NCBI RefSeq assembly: GCF_025175675.1
Contig: NZ_JANIOA010000045.1
Coordinates: forward strand, 1 to 33,598
DNA: 33,598 bases
Reading direction: 5' to 3'
DNA from: Sedimenticola hydrogenitrophicus
Lineage (GTDB): Bacteria > Pseudomonadota > Gammaproteobacteria > Chromatiales > Chromatiaceae
Part shown: positions 8,534 to 15,724 of the stretch, piece after piece
Layout: each line of letters begins with the position of its first letter
How positions within the stretch are numbered: position 1 is the first letter of the stretch
The notes under the pieces: generated by a model
Told to the model about the DNA's origin: nothing
Seen by the model: the letters and a program-made list of their open reading frames with translations, nothing else
The model's database searches: none
Position numbers and translations under genes: made by a program

Positions 8534-9909
8534 TCCTTATCCTCCAATACCTTCCAGTGACCACCCTTGGCCGGGCCGATGTGTTCCAGCGTGCCTTCCT
8601 CCCGTAGTTTTCTGATGGCCCTCTTCACCGCGCTTTCAGACTTGTCTATTTGACTGGCTAGCGCCGGAATGGAAAGCGTGCCGTCTTGCCGCAATGCGGC
8701 CAGAATCTTACCCGGCGTTTTCAGGGGCGTTTTCAGGGGCGTTTTCAGGGGCGTTTTCGGGATAGTCTTCCCCGGCGTTTCGGATGCCGCGGCCTGCCCC
8801 GGCGGTTCAGCTGCGAACTGGAACGTCACCCACAAACCGCTCGGCTCATACTGCAAACGCGGCGCGGGAACATTGGCCTCCGCACAGGCATCCAGAATGC
8901 GCTCGATACCCCGCCCCCACGACTCGATCATCCCCGCACGGAAAAAGGTGTTGGCCACATCGGGATTGAACGGCTGCGAGGCGTGTTTGGCCAGCAGCTT
9001 CGCCACGTCCCAGTCGGGCGGCAGGATACCCGGGTTCCAGATCATCAGCTTGTCGGCATAGACGCTGATCTGTATCGGCACGCCGCTGGCGTAGTCCTTG
9101 TGCACCACGGCGTTGAGGATCGCCTCGCGCAACGCCGCCTCCGGCACCGGCCAGGTCTCGACCCGTTGCAGCCCTTCATAGGAGATCCACGCCTTGAAGT
9201 ACTTGGCCTTAAGGATCTCGATGATCCGGTTCACCTGCATCAACAGGCTGCCGTGTACCTCGTCCTGATAGCGCAGGTCCACATTGTTGTCGAAAAAACC
9301 CAGTTTCACCCAGGCGCCGACGGCGTACCGTTCCGGATCGGCGTGGAACAGCAACAGTGCGGCACGTTTCAGATAACCGCCCTCGACCAGGTGCAGTTTA
9401 TCGAGTAATACATCATCCGCTTCATCGAGGATGTCGGATGAGAGCCGTTGGCTCCTCTCCGCCTGCTTGCGAAACCAGGCGAGCGTCGCGGCATCCAGAT
9501 CAGCAGCATTTACACGCGGCACCGGCACACCATCCCAGTGGCGCCCCTGCTTTTTCAACAAAAACCGATCCAGCGGCGCCCCCTTCAACTCCTGTTTGGT
9601 ACTGCCGCTGCGGTAGTGATACTGCCCCTTGTAACTGATGGGGTAGGGGTATGGCTCAACCACAATCTCCAGCAGTTGCCTGCCGGCTTCTTGCAACAGA
9701 TTCACATCAACAATAATGCCCAGCAGATCGCGTACCTTGTTCGGAATGGTTTCGAGCAGATGCTGCGCGTCAGCCGCACCCACCGCCTCACCGGCATCGT
9801 TGCGACCGATGACCAACACGCCGCCCTCCGCATTGGCAAAGCCGCAGATCCATTTCAGGTACTCATCCCGCCACGACGCCTTCCACTCCATATGTTGCGA
9901 TTCGCTCAT
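8530..9909 (-). CDS. AlbA_2 domain, RecG-like/COG2865-type putative regulator
   Basis: This 459-residue protein has an N-terminal AlbA_2 (Schlafen-related) domain, with EWKASWRDEYLKWICGFANAEGG near the start and the YRSGST signature around residue 100. A GHKL/HATPase-like segment contains EAILNAVVHKDY (262-273). A (KTPL)n linker (about 383-399) leads to a C-terminal winged helix (SIPALASQIDKSESAVKRAI). Such proteins are often annotated as 'ATP-dependent DNA helicase RecG-related' or transcriptional regulators, but no helicase motif is present. I chose the ATG at 9909: it gives the usual MSESQHMEWK start, has GAAGGG upstream, and overlaps the stop of remnant 2 (ATGA). A GTG 13 codons earlier is possible. 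It lies between two hsdR stumps and is coupled to both. AlbA_2/HATPase genes inside type I loci are common; a function in controlling restriction is inference. Confidence 0.85.
   Translation of the reverse strand: MSESQHMEWKASWRDEYLKWICGFANAEGGVLVIGRNDAGEAVGAADAQHLLETIPNKVRDLLGIIVDVNLLQEAGRQLLEIVVEPYPYPISYKGQYHYRSGSTKQELKGAPLDRFLLKKQGRHWDGVPVPRVNAADLDAATLAWFRKQAERSQRLSSDILDEADDVLLDKLHLVEGGYLKRAALLLFHADPERYAVGAWVKLGFFDNNVDLRYQDEVHGSLLMQVNRIIEILKAKYFKAWISYEGLQRVETWPVPEAALREAILNAVVHKDYASGVPIQISVYADKLMIWNPGILPPDWDVAKLLAKHASQPFNPDVANTFFRAGMIESWGRGIERILDACAEANVPAPRLQYEPSGLWVTFQFAAEPPGQAAASETPGKTIPKTPLKTPLKTPLKTPGKILAALRQDGTLSIPALASQIDKSESAVKRAIRKLREEGTLEHIGPAKGGHWKVLEDKE
8714..8761. repeat. 12-bp tandem repeat encoding a (KTPL)n linker
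   Basis: Four consecutive 12-base units read GGCGTTTTCAGG three times, then GGCGTTTTCGGG. They encode Lys-Thr-Pro-Leu repeats between the ATPase-like domain and the winged helix of the AlbA_2 protein. Unit gain or loss keeps the frame, so it would change linker length rather than switch the gene off. Confidence 0.9.
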
Positions 9910-10046
9910 GTCATGGTGTTCCCTTCTAAAAGTGGGCAACGCAAACACCCCGTATTGTTTTGCCTGCTATCGGCATAATTCGTCATGTCATCGTAGTAGT
10001 CGCAGCCCAGTTGATTCCGGAACTGCACTACCAGGCGGTTTGGATC
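9906..10046 (-). pseudogene. hsdR 5' remnant 2 (degenerate)
   Basis: The minus-strand frame ending at the TGA at 9906-9908 includes NRLVVQFRNQLGCDYYDD, which aligns with NRVVALFRNQLGYAYYGD of remnant 1; later residues (YADSRQNNTG) fit loosely. The start methionine region is lost, and the frame ends in unrelated sequence. Its stop overlaps the start of the AlbA_2-type gene as ATGA. The rest of the 9949-10150 interval holds nothing else I can recognise. Confidence 0.6.
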
Positions 10047-10150
10047 TGTACACCATTGCCTGGCTCGATAGGCTTGAGCCAAATTACTTCTTCAATTTCT
10101 ACAACGCTCTATTTCTGTGGTTTCTTGACCGCTTTGCGCCAACACGTTTG

Positions 10151-11221
10151 TTAACTGCGGCCATACCACGTCCCTTTACCCTTGCCATGTTGCGCCAGGT
10201 GCCGGTTGGCGACCAGTGCCTGCAGGTGCTTTTTCACGGTATTGCGGTTGGCGCCGGTCAATTCGACGAGCTGACTGACGCTCAGCCGGCCATGCTCGGT
10301 CGCCAGTTCGAGGATGTTGGCCGACAGTTCCGGCAACCGGGCAACCAGGATCTGCTCGCGTTCGATCTTGGTCTCCAGCCGCTGTTTTTGTTTTTTCAAC
10401 CCACGAAGAAAGTACAGTATCCAGGGCTGCCAGTCCGGTGCATCGGTGCGTATGGTGCCTTGGGTGTTGCGCAGCGCCAGGTAATAGCCCTCCTTGGATT
10501 GCTCGATGACGCTTTCCAGCGAGCTGTAGGGGACGTAGGCATAACCGGCCCTGAGCAACAGCAAGGTGGTGAGTATGCGGGACAGTCGTCCATTGCCATC
10601 CTGGAAGGGGTGAATCTCCAGAAAGACCACCGTGAACAGGGCGATCACCAGCAGCGGGTGGAGTGCCTTTTCCTCCAGTGCATTACGGGTCCACTGGACC
10701 AGTTCCGCCATGAGGCGCGGGGTATCGAAAGGGCTTGCCGTTTCGAACACGACGCCGAGTTCGTTACCGTCGATGTCGAAGGCGCTGACGTGGTTGGGAT
10801 TGGTTTTGTAGTGACCCCGGTGCCGCTCATCCTTGCCGCTGTAGGCCAGCAGGTCGCGGTGCAGCTGGCGGATGTGGTTTTCTGTCAAGTCGATGGCATC
10901 GGCATGGCTGTAAACCGTGTTCATCACATCGGCATAGCCCGCAACCTCCTGCTCATCCCGTGTATCAAACTTTTTAATCTCGATGTTGTTGAGCAGGCGG
11001 GCGACCTCCTGATCGGATAGTCGGCTACCCTCAATACGCGTGGAAGAACCGATGCTTTCAATCGTCGCCACCCGGCGCAGTGCGGAAAGCCGTTCCGGGG
11101 CCAGGGCACCCAATGCCCGCCAGGCACCCTTGAACTCGTCCAGTTCCGCGATCAGAGACAGGATTTCCGGGGTAATCTCAAGTGTGTTGGAATTAATGGA
11201 CATACCCGTAATAGTATCCAT
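10151..11221 (-). CDS. Fic-domain protein with C-terminal winged helix
   Basis: This 356-residue protein has an intact Fic active-site motif, HPFQDGNGR at 204-212, which in the family catalyses transfer of AMP or a related group from a nucleotide to a protein hydroxyl. The inhibitory signature (S/T)xxxE(G/N) is present at the N-terminus as S60-T-R-I-E64-G65, so this is a class II, self-inhibited Fic. An N-terminal Fic_N region leads in, and a C-terminal helix-turn-helix (about 300-345, LSVSQLVELTGANRNTVKKH) suggests DNA binding. The ATG at 11221 lies inside a set of repeated TATCC boxes, so the in-frame ATG at 11203 may be the true start. It is the first gene of the minus-strand island and could be co-transcribed with the genes below. 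Its target is not evident. Confidence 0.9.
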   Translation of the reverse strand: MDTITGMSINSNTLEITPEILSLIAELDEFKGAWRALGALAPERLSALRRVATIESIGSSTRIEGSRLSDQEVARLLNNIEIKKFDTRDEQEVAGYADVMNTVYSHADAIDLTENHIRQLHRDLLAYSGKDERHRGHYKTNPNHVSAFDIDGNELGVVFETASPFDTPRLMAELVQWTRNALEEKALHPLLVIALFTVVFLEIHPFQDGNGRLSRILTTLLLLRAGYAYVPYSSLESVIEQSKEGYYLALRNTQGTIRTDAPDWQPWILYFLRGLKKQKQRLETKIEREQILVARLPELSANILELATEHGRLSVSQLVELTGANRNTVKKHLQALVANRHLAQHGKGKGTWYGRS

Positions 11222-11278
11222 TTATATCCAAATAATCCAATACTGATTATTCGAATATGTATCCAAATATATCCGAAT
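11214..11278. promoter_or_regulatory. Four phased TATCC boxes upstream of the Fic gene (candidate operator)
   Basis: The boxes GTATCCATTT (11214) and ATATCCAAAT (11224) are followed by GTATCCAAAT (11259) and ATATCCGAAT (11269). Within each pair the spacing is exactly 10 bases, one helical turn; the pairs are 45 bases apart. The set overlaps the first possible Fic start codon and is strikingly AT-rich. It looks like a binding array for a repressor, perhaps the Fic protein's own winged helix. Confidence 0.55.
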
Positions 11279-11327
11279 GGACGGGTGCCGGCATCTGCCT
11301 TCGTATCTCATACTGATTCAATATGCA

Positions 11328-11348
11328 TTCCCACGCGGAGCGTGGGAA
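11328..11348. repeat. REP-like palindrome TTCCCACGC...GCGTGGGAA
   Basis: A perfect inverted repeat (TTCCCACGC, 3-base loop, GCGTGGGAA) sits in the gap between the Fic gene and the DUF4389 gene. Palindromes of this type are widespread intergenic repeats in gammaproteobacteria. There is no T-run after it, so it is not an evident terminator. Confidence 0.75.
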
Positions 11349-11373
11349 CGAGGATTGCTCTTGTCGGCCCCGG

Positions 11374-11404
11374 TTGGTGGATGCGCGAGCTTATCCACCC
11401 TACG
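11374..11404. repeat. Short GGTGGAT...ATCCACC palindromic repeat
   Basis: The sequence GGTGGATGCGCGAGCTTATC runs into CACCCTAC and forms an imperfect hairpin. It belongs to the same GTAGGGTGGATAAGC family as the larger copy at 19568-19643. Confidence 0.55.
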
Positions 11405-11433
11405 AGCAACTACGCACTCGGAAACCTGAGTTA

Positions 11434-11760
11434 CTACTGCCCGCTCTGATACTCCATATCCTGGTCCGATGCCGGTGACTCCTCACGGGGCGGGGCGTTG
11501 CGCCAGTCATCGAACGGGAACGGTTTGTGCTCGGTATTGAAGACCAGGAACTGGGTGATGTCGTAGAGGTAGGTGCTGAGGCCCTGGCCGAACTTGCACA
11601 GCGGTTGGTTGGCGGCCTTGTTGATGACGACCAGGATGAACTGGATCACCGACACCGCGATAGCGACCCCTTTGGCGATGCCGTGGATCAGGATAAACAG
11701 CAGCATGTAGAGGCCGCGTATCCAGATTGGGTTGGTTGCAGGTTTTTCTTCTTGGTTCAT
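11434..11760 (-). CDS. DUF4389-family membrane protein
   Basis: This 108-residue protein has a hydrophobic block at about residues 16-47 (GLYMLLFILIHGIAKGVAIA and on through VIQFILVVI), probably one or two membrane segments. A short conserved region follows, with LYDITQFLVFNTEHKPFPFDDW. This matches the DUF4389 pattern as I know it; no function is established for that family. It is encoded alone between repeat-filled gaps on both sides, so there is no operon context. The charged C-terminus (REESPASDQDMEYQSGQ) is probably cytoplasmic and disordered. Confidence 0.75.
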   Translation of the reverse strand: MNQEEKPATNPIWIRGLYMLLFILIHGIAKGVAIAVSVIQFILVVINKAANQPLCKFGQGLSTYLYDITQFLVFNTEHKPFPFDDWRNAPPREESPASDQDMEYQSGQ

Positions 11761-11993
11761 ATGCGGTTCCTCTTCGTGCAGATTCCGGCGTTTATCGGGG
11801 TATTCCGTAAACCGGACACATTACCCGATTCAATGGCCTATTGTCCCCGTTTTCCATCGTCAGTTCATTCCGGCGGGGTGGCGAACAGGTGTAGCTGCGT
11901 CCGATGAAGATCACACTGGAAAATCGGGTTAGACTAGCCGCCGTGGCGGGGGTATGTTCCATTTTCCGGGGCTGACGCCTATGGGCGCCTATA

Positions 11994-12068
11994 GGGGTCT
12001 GAGTCAAATTTGATGGACATTTTCGTATAAAATACTCCGTTCGCTTGATCAAATTTGACTCCGACCCC
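11994..12068. repeat. Covarying hairpin element, copy 1 (75 bp)
   Basis: It starts GGGGTCTGAGTCAAATTTGA and ends ATCAAATTTGACTCCGACCC(C); the arms pair over about 20 bases. The interior closely resembles copy 5 at 33525-33598. It occupies the gap between the DUF4389 gene and the DedA-PAP2 gene (11761-12212), which otherwise holds the REP at 12101 and nothing I recognise. Confidence 0.8.
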
Positions 12069-12100
12069 TGTCCTGGACAAACACCCCCCATAAAGGAGTG

Positions 12101-12141
12101 GCTTTGCCGCGAAAACCTTCGCGCCAGAGGCGCTCCTACGG
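12101..12141. repeat. REP-like element
   Basis: The sequence contains two small hairpins, CGCGAAAACCTTCGCG and GCGCCAGAGGCGC, followed by TCCTACGG. This is the classical layout of REP sequences such as those of Pseudomonas and relatives. Confidence 0.65.
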
Positions 12142-12212
12142 GGTGATTCACCAAGCTTGATCAACACCAACAACCAACTGGGATAGAGCCATTAAAAGAA
12201 CAAATAAAGCCA

Positions 12213-14201
12213 ATGACTGAACTTTTTCAACAGGTCCTGGAGTGGGTTTCGCTCCACCCGGGCTGGTCCTACAGCGTGATCTTTCTGGTGGCCATGGCCG
12301 AATCCCTGGCCGTTGTCGGGCTGATTGTGCCGGGGGTGGTGATCATGTTCGGCATCGGCGCGCTGATCGCCGGCGGGGTGATCGCCTTCTGGCCGGCCAT
12401 GGGCTGGGCGGTGGCCGGGGCGGTGACGGGCGATGGGCTGAGCTTCTGGGTCGGCCACCACTACCGGGAGCGGCTGGCCACGTTCTGGCCCTTCAGCCGC
12501 CATCCCGAATCACTGCGGCGCGGTATCGACTTCTTCGAGAAATACGGCGGCAAGAGTGTCGTCCTGGGCCGTTTCTTCGGCCCGACCCGGGGGGTGATCC
12601 CGCTGATCGCGGGGATGATGGATATGCCGGCGTTGCGCTTCGGGTTGGTCAATGTGCTCTCGGCCCTGGCCTGGGCGCCGCTCTACCTGCTGCCGGGGAT
12701 CGTCTTCGGTGCCTCCATGGAGCTGGCCTCCGAGGTGACGATGCGGCTGGTGATCCTGGCCCTGCTGCTGCTGTTTTTCGCCTGGGCGGTGTACAACCTG
12801 ATCCGTTGGCTGTTTCGATTACTGCATCCCCACACCACCCGCTGGGTGCAGTGGCTGCTGGAGTGGGGCGAGGCCCATCCGGTGATGGGCGAGATCGCCA
12901 GCGCCCTGGCCGACCCCAATCACCCGGAGACCCGCGGGCTATCGATCCTCGCCACCCTGCTGGTGATCGCCTCCGCCCTGTTCGTGCTGCTGCTCGGGTT
13001 GCTGCCCGGCGGCGGCCTGCATACCGGCATCGACCTCACGGTATTGCAGACGCTGCAGAGCCTGCGCTCACCCTTGGCCGATGAGCTGATGGTCTATTTC
13101 ACCCGGCTGGCGGATGTCGGGGTCATCTTCTCCCTGGCCGGCGGTGTGCTGCTGTACCTGTTCTGGAACCGGCATTACCGCACCGCCAGCCACTGGCTGG
13201 CCGCCATCCTGTTCTGTGCCCTGGCCGCCCCCCTGCTGAAGCTGGGGCTGCAGATTCCGCGCCCGGATATCGTGGTGCAGCCGCCCGACTCCTACTCCTT
13301 CCCCAGCGGTCACGTCCTGCGCGCCATGGTGCTGTACGGTTTTCTCGCGGTCCTGATCGCGCGCCCGTTGTCGGATCGCTGGCGCTGGCTGCCCTACAGC
13401 CTGGCCGGACTGCTGATTCTGGCGGTGGCCAGCTCGCGGCTCTATCTCGGGGTGCACTGGCTCTCCGATGTGTCCGGTAGCATCACCCTGGGCGTCGCCT
13501 GGGTGGCCCTGCTGGGGCTGGCCTATCATCGCCACGCCGCCCAGGAGTCCCACTGGCGCAGCCTGGTGCTGGTCTCCCTGCTGGTGACGGCCGCGGCGTT
13601 CAGCGTGGAAACCGGGCTGCATCATGAGCGCAATCTGGCCCGTTACCAACCGGCCCGGACAATCCAGCAGGTCGACCAGGGCGACTGGTGGGAAGGGACC
13701 GCCATGCCACTGCCGGCATTCCGCGCCGATCTCCGCAACCGCGAGGAGCATCCGTTGAATCTGCAATATGCCGGCTCCATCGACTGGCTGAGGCGGCAGC
13801 TGCATGCCGCCGGGTGGCTGCCGGCCACCCGCCTCGACTGGTCCGACGGGCTACGGCTGCTCTCCCCCGGCCAGCCGCTGCAGGCGTTGCCGGTGTTGCC
13901 GCAGGTGCATGATGGGCGACACGAGACGCTGATATTGGAAAAGCCGCTGCCGCAGGACCGGCGGCTGGTGTTGCGGCTCTGGGCCACCGATGTCCGCCTT
14001 GTCGGCAACGGCACGCCGCTCTGGATCGGCAATATCAGCGAGCAGCGCCAAGTGAAGGTGCTCGGTTTTCTCACCTATGCCCAGACGGCCCCGAACTTTG
14101 ATCAGGCGCTGGGGCAGCTGCGGCGCGATCTGCGCTTGCTCGACAGCCGACAGCTCCGGGAAGACGGCGGCCGGGTGCGCATCCGGGAGGCACGCCCCTA
14201 G
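12213..14201 (+). CDS. DedA-PAP2 phosphatase-LssY C-terminal fusion membrane protein
   Basis: This 662-residue protein has three parts. Residues 1-200 are a DedA/SNARE-associated membrane domain, with E30, the PGVVIMFGIGAL reentrant-type segment and GRFFGPTR at 119-126; DedA proteins are linked to membrane lipid flipping and proton-dependent homeostasis. Residues about 245-450 form a PAP2 lipid phosphatase with all three motifs: K343 to RP350-351, PSGH at 364-367, and SRLYLGVHWLSD at 408-419. Residues about 520-640 match the LssY C-terminal type (LNLQYAGSIDWLRRQLHAAG, PLWIGNISEQR). The combination suggests dephosphorylation and transport of a polyprenyl or phospholipid phosphate at the membrane. 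It is a single-gene unit on the plus strand with only a weak ribosome binding site visible. Confidence 0.9.
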   Translation: MTELFQQVLEWVSLHPGWSYSVIFLVAMAESLAVVGLIVPGVVIMFGIGALIAGGVIAFWPAMGWAVAGAVTGDGLSFWVGHHYRERLATFWPFSRHPESLRRGIDFFEKYGGKSVVLGRFFGPTRGVIPLIAGMMDMPALRFGLVNVLSALAWAPLYLLPGIVFGASMELASEVTMRLVILALLLLFFAWAVYNLIRWLFRLLHPHTTRWVQWLLEWGEAHPVMGEIASALADPNHPETRGLSILATLLVIASALFVLLLGLLPGGGLHTGIDLTVLQTLQSLRSPLADELMVYFTRLADVGVIFSLAGGVLLYLFWNRHYRTASHWLAAILFCALAAPLLKLGLQIPRPDIVVQPPDSYSFPSGHVLRAMVLYGFLAVLIARPLSDRWRWLPYSLAGLLILAVASSRLYLGVHWLSDVSGSITLGVAWVALLGLAYHRHAAQESHWRSLVLVSLLVTAAAFSVETGLHHERNLARYQPARTIQQVDQGDWWEGTAMPLPAFRADLRNREEHPLNLQYAGSIDWLRRQLHAAGWLPATRLDWSDGLRLLSPGQPLQALPVLPQVHDGRHETLILEKPLPQDRRLVLRLWATDVRLVGNGTPLWIGNISEQRQVKVLGFLTYAQTAPNFDQALGQLRRDLRLLDSRQLREDGGRVRIREARP

Positions 14202-14238
14202 CCCCACCCTTTACCCACAAATGCCAATGAGCACGCGT

Positions 14239-14394
14239 GTAGGATGGGTGCAGGCGCGGCACCATTGTTGACGGCTATTCGCGGCGGTCGGACACGCCGT
14301 AACCCATCTTCGGATGCGGATGCAGGTGCGCGATGGGTTGCGCGCCGGAGAGGGAGCCAGCGGAGAGTGCATCGGGGCGCTCCACCCATCCTAC
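14239..14394. repeat. gtaggatgggt-type inverted repeat, about 156 bp
   Basis: It starts GTAGGATGGGT and ends ACCCATCCTAC, with a nested CGTAACCCATC / GATGGGTTGCG pair inside. It is the largest copy of the intergenic gtaggRtggg family. The whole interval 14202-14788 is repeats (this one, the hairpin at 14427, the element at 14524 and the one at 14707); I see no gene in it. Confidence 0.65.
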
Positions 14395-14426
14395 GAAACT
14401 GCATCGATATCGGTGGATGCAGGTGA

Positions 14427-14498
14427 GGTGTCGGAGTCAAACCAGGCTCGGTCGGGTGACCTGATCGCACGGCGGGCGGCTGGTTTGACTCCGACACC
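14427..14498. repeat. Covarying hairpin element, copy 2 (72 bp)
   Basis: It starts GGTGTCGGAGTCAAACCAG and ends CTGGTTTGACTCCGACACC. Compared with the other copies the third base of the left arm is T and its partner in the right arm is A, so pairing is preserved. Confidence 0.85.
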
Positions 14499-14523
14499 TG
14501 GGGTTCAAACCACGATGCCCGGG

Positions 14524-14642
14524 GTAGGATGCCGGTGAGGCACGAACCGCATCAAGCCTTACCGCGAGGTGTGGTGCAGGGATGCACCGTTTACGGACCC
14601 GAGGATGGAATGATGCGGTTCGCAAGCTCACCGGCATCCTAC
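14524..14642. repeat. gtaggatgccggtgag-type inverted repeat, about 119 bp
   Basis: The left arm GTAGGATGCCGGTGAG with CGAACCGCATC is mirrored by GATGCGGTTCG and CTCACCGGCATCCTAC. The same element occurs at 19657-19747 with a different centre. Confidence 0.7.
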
Positions 14643-14706
14643 CTCCCCCGGCCAGCGCCGTAGCCTGGATGCAGCCGCTATTCCCTCAACTGGATAAACA
14701 GCTCTA

Positions 14707-14733
14707 TTTGCGTTTATTCGCGTTCATTCGCGG
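14707..14733. repeat. Short dispersed repeat (gcgtttattcgcgttcattcgc)
   Basis: The sequence TTTGCGTTTATTCGCGTTCA continues TTCGCGG. An inverted copy of the same family lies at 15527-15552, so the two bracket ubiX. This kind of repeat is frequent between genes in many proteobacteria. Confidence 0.6.
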
Positions 14734-14788
14734 CTTTGATAAACGGTGTCTGACCATAGCGGAGTCTGGTGGGTAATCAGGTAGTCTT

Positions 14789-15403
14789 TTATTCGCCCCA
14801 GGGCCGGTTCAGCGGATTGTCGATGCCGAGGTGGCTCAACACCCGCGCCACCATGAAGTCCACCAGGTCCGCCACGCTCTCCGGTCGATTATAGAAGCCG
14901 GGGCTGGCCGGCATGATCACCACCCCCAGGCGGGAGAGTTTCAGCATGTTCTCCAGGTGGATGGGAGAATACGGGGTCTCCCGTACCATCAGGATCAGCT
15001 TGCGCTGCTCCTTCAGCACCACATCGGCGGCCCGTTCGATCAGGTTGTTGCTGGCGCCGCTGGCGATGGCCGAGAGGGTGCCGGTGCTGCAGGGACAGAC
15101 CACCATCGCCTCGGGCGGATTGGAGCCGCTGGCCACCGGGGCGGTCCACTGTTCGCGGCCGAACACGCGGATCTGGCCGGCGCGGGCCTGGAAGCGCTCG
15201 CCGAGCAGTTTTTCCGCCTCCTCGGGACGCGAGGGGAAGCTTAGATCGGTCTCCATCGGCAGCACCACCTGGGCCGCCTTGGAGACCATCAGGTAGACCT
15301 GCCGGTCGGCCTGAACCAGGCACTCCAGCAGACGCAGGGCATAGGGGGCCCCGGAGGCGCCGGTGATGGCCAGGGCGATGGGCTTGGTGGTCTGGGTGGT
15401 CAT
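14789..15403 (-). CDS. ubiX: UbiX flavin prenyltransferase
   Basis: This 204-residue enzyme prenylates reduced FMN with dimethylallyl phosphate to make prenyl-FMN, the cofactor of UbiD-type decarboxylases used in ubiquinone synthesis. The family features are the GASGA loop at 15-19, the VVCPCSTGTLSAIASGASNN segment, and the KLILMVRETP and MLKLSRLGVVIMPASPGFYN stretches. I place the start at 15403, giving MTTQTTKPIALAITGASG, because GGAG lies nine bases upstream. A longer frame reaching 15451 adds 16 residues unlike the family. It stands alone, flanked by inverted copies of a short repeat, with no ubiD in the window. Confidence 0.93.
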   Translation of the reverse strand: MTTQTTKPIALAITGASGAPYALRLLECLVQADRQVYLMVSKAAQVVLPMETDLSFPSRPEEAEKLLGERFQARAGQIRVFGREQWTAPVASGSNPPEAMVVCPCSTGTLSAIASGASNNLIERAADVVLKEQRKLILMVRETPYSPIHLENMLKLSRLGVVIMPASPGFYNRPESVADLVDFMVARVLSHLGIDNPLNRPWGE

Positions 15404-15526
15404 AAACTTGCTCCAACGGCCAGAGCGGCCGACCAGTGCCCTCTCACCCAAAGCGAATATTGGGATATGGGGATAAGACTAAGGGTCATACTGATTATCC
15501 ATTCGGCTGTATCGAGAAGATATTAG

Positions 15527-15552
15527 CCGCGAATAAACGCCAATGAACGCGG
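15527..15552. repeat. Short dispersed repeat (ccgcgaataaacgccaatga)
   Basis: It is an inverted, slightly diverged relative of the repeat at 14707-14733. The interval 15404-15968 is otherwise filled by two inverted-repeat elements (15611 and 15725), and I see no gene in it. Confidence 0.6.
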
Positions 15553-15610
15553 AAAGTGATTACACGTCCCTGTCGACGAGCAACTCATCGGGCACCCGCA
15601 ACTCGCCCAA

Positions 15611-15683
15611 CGATGGGTTACGGCGCGTCCAGCCGCCACGGGCAGCCGCCAACAACGGTGGCGCGCGCCTCCACCCATCCTAC
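15611..15683. repeat. gatgggttacggcg...ccacccatcctac palindromic repeat
   Basis: It is a copy of the gtaggRtggg family in the opposite orientation to that at 14239: GATGGGTTACGGCGCG on one side and CCACCCATCCTAC on the other. Confidence 0.6.
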
Positions 15684-15724
15684 GCACTTCAAACTTCAAA
15701 CGTAACTACTCACCCGGTCTATAA

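Noticed and set aside
8714-8761. Possible CRISPR-like array
   Set aside because: The units are 12 bases with no spacers and encode a protein linker.
11994-12068. Hairpin copies as integron attC sites
   Set aside because: The ends lack the attC core site sequences, there is no cassette array, and no integrase is in the window.
11792-12154. 120-codon minus-strand frame in the gap before the DedA-PAP2 gene
   Set aside because: It runs through a hairpin element and a REP, and the translation has no protein-like pattern.
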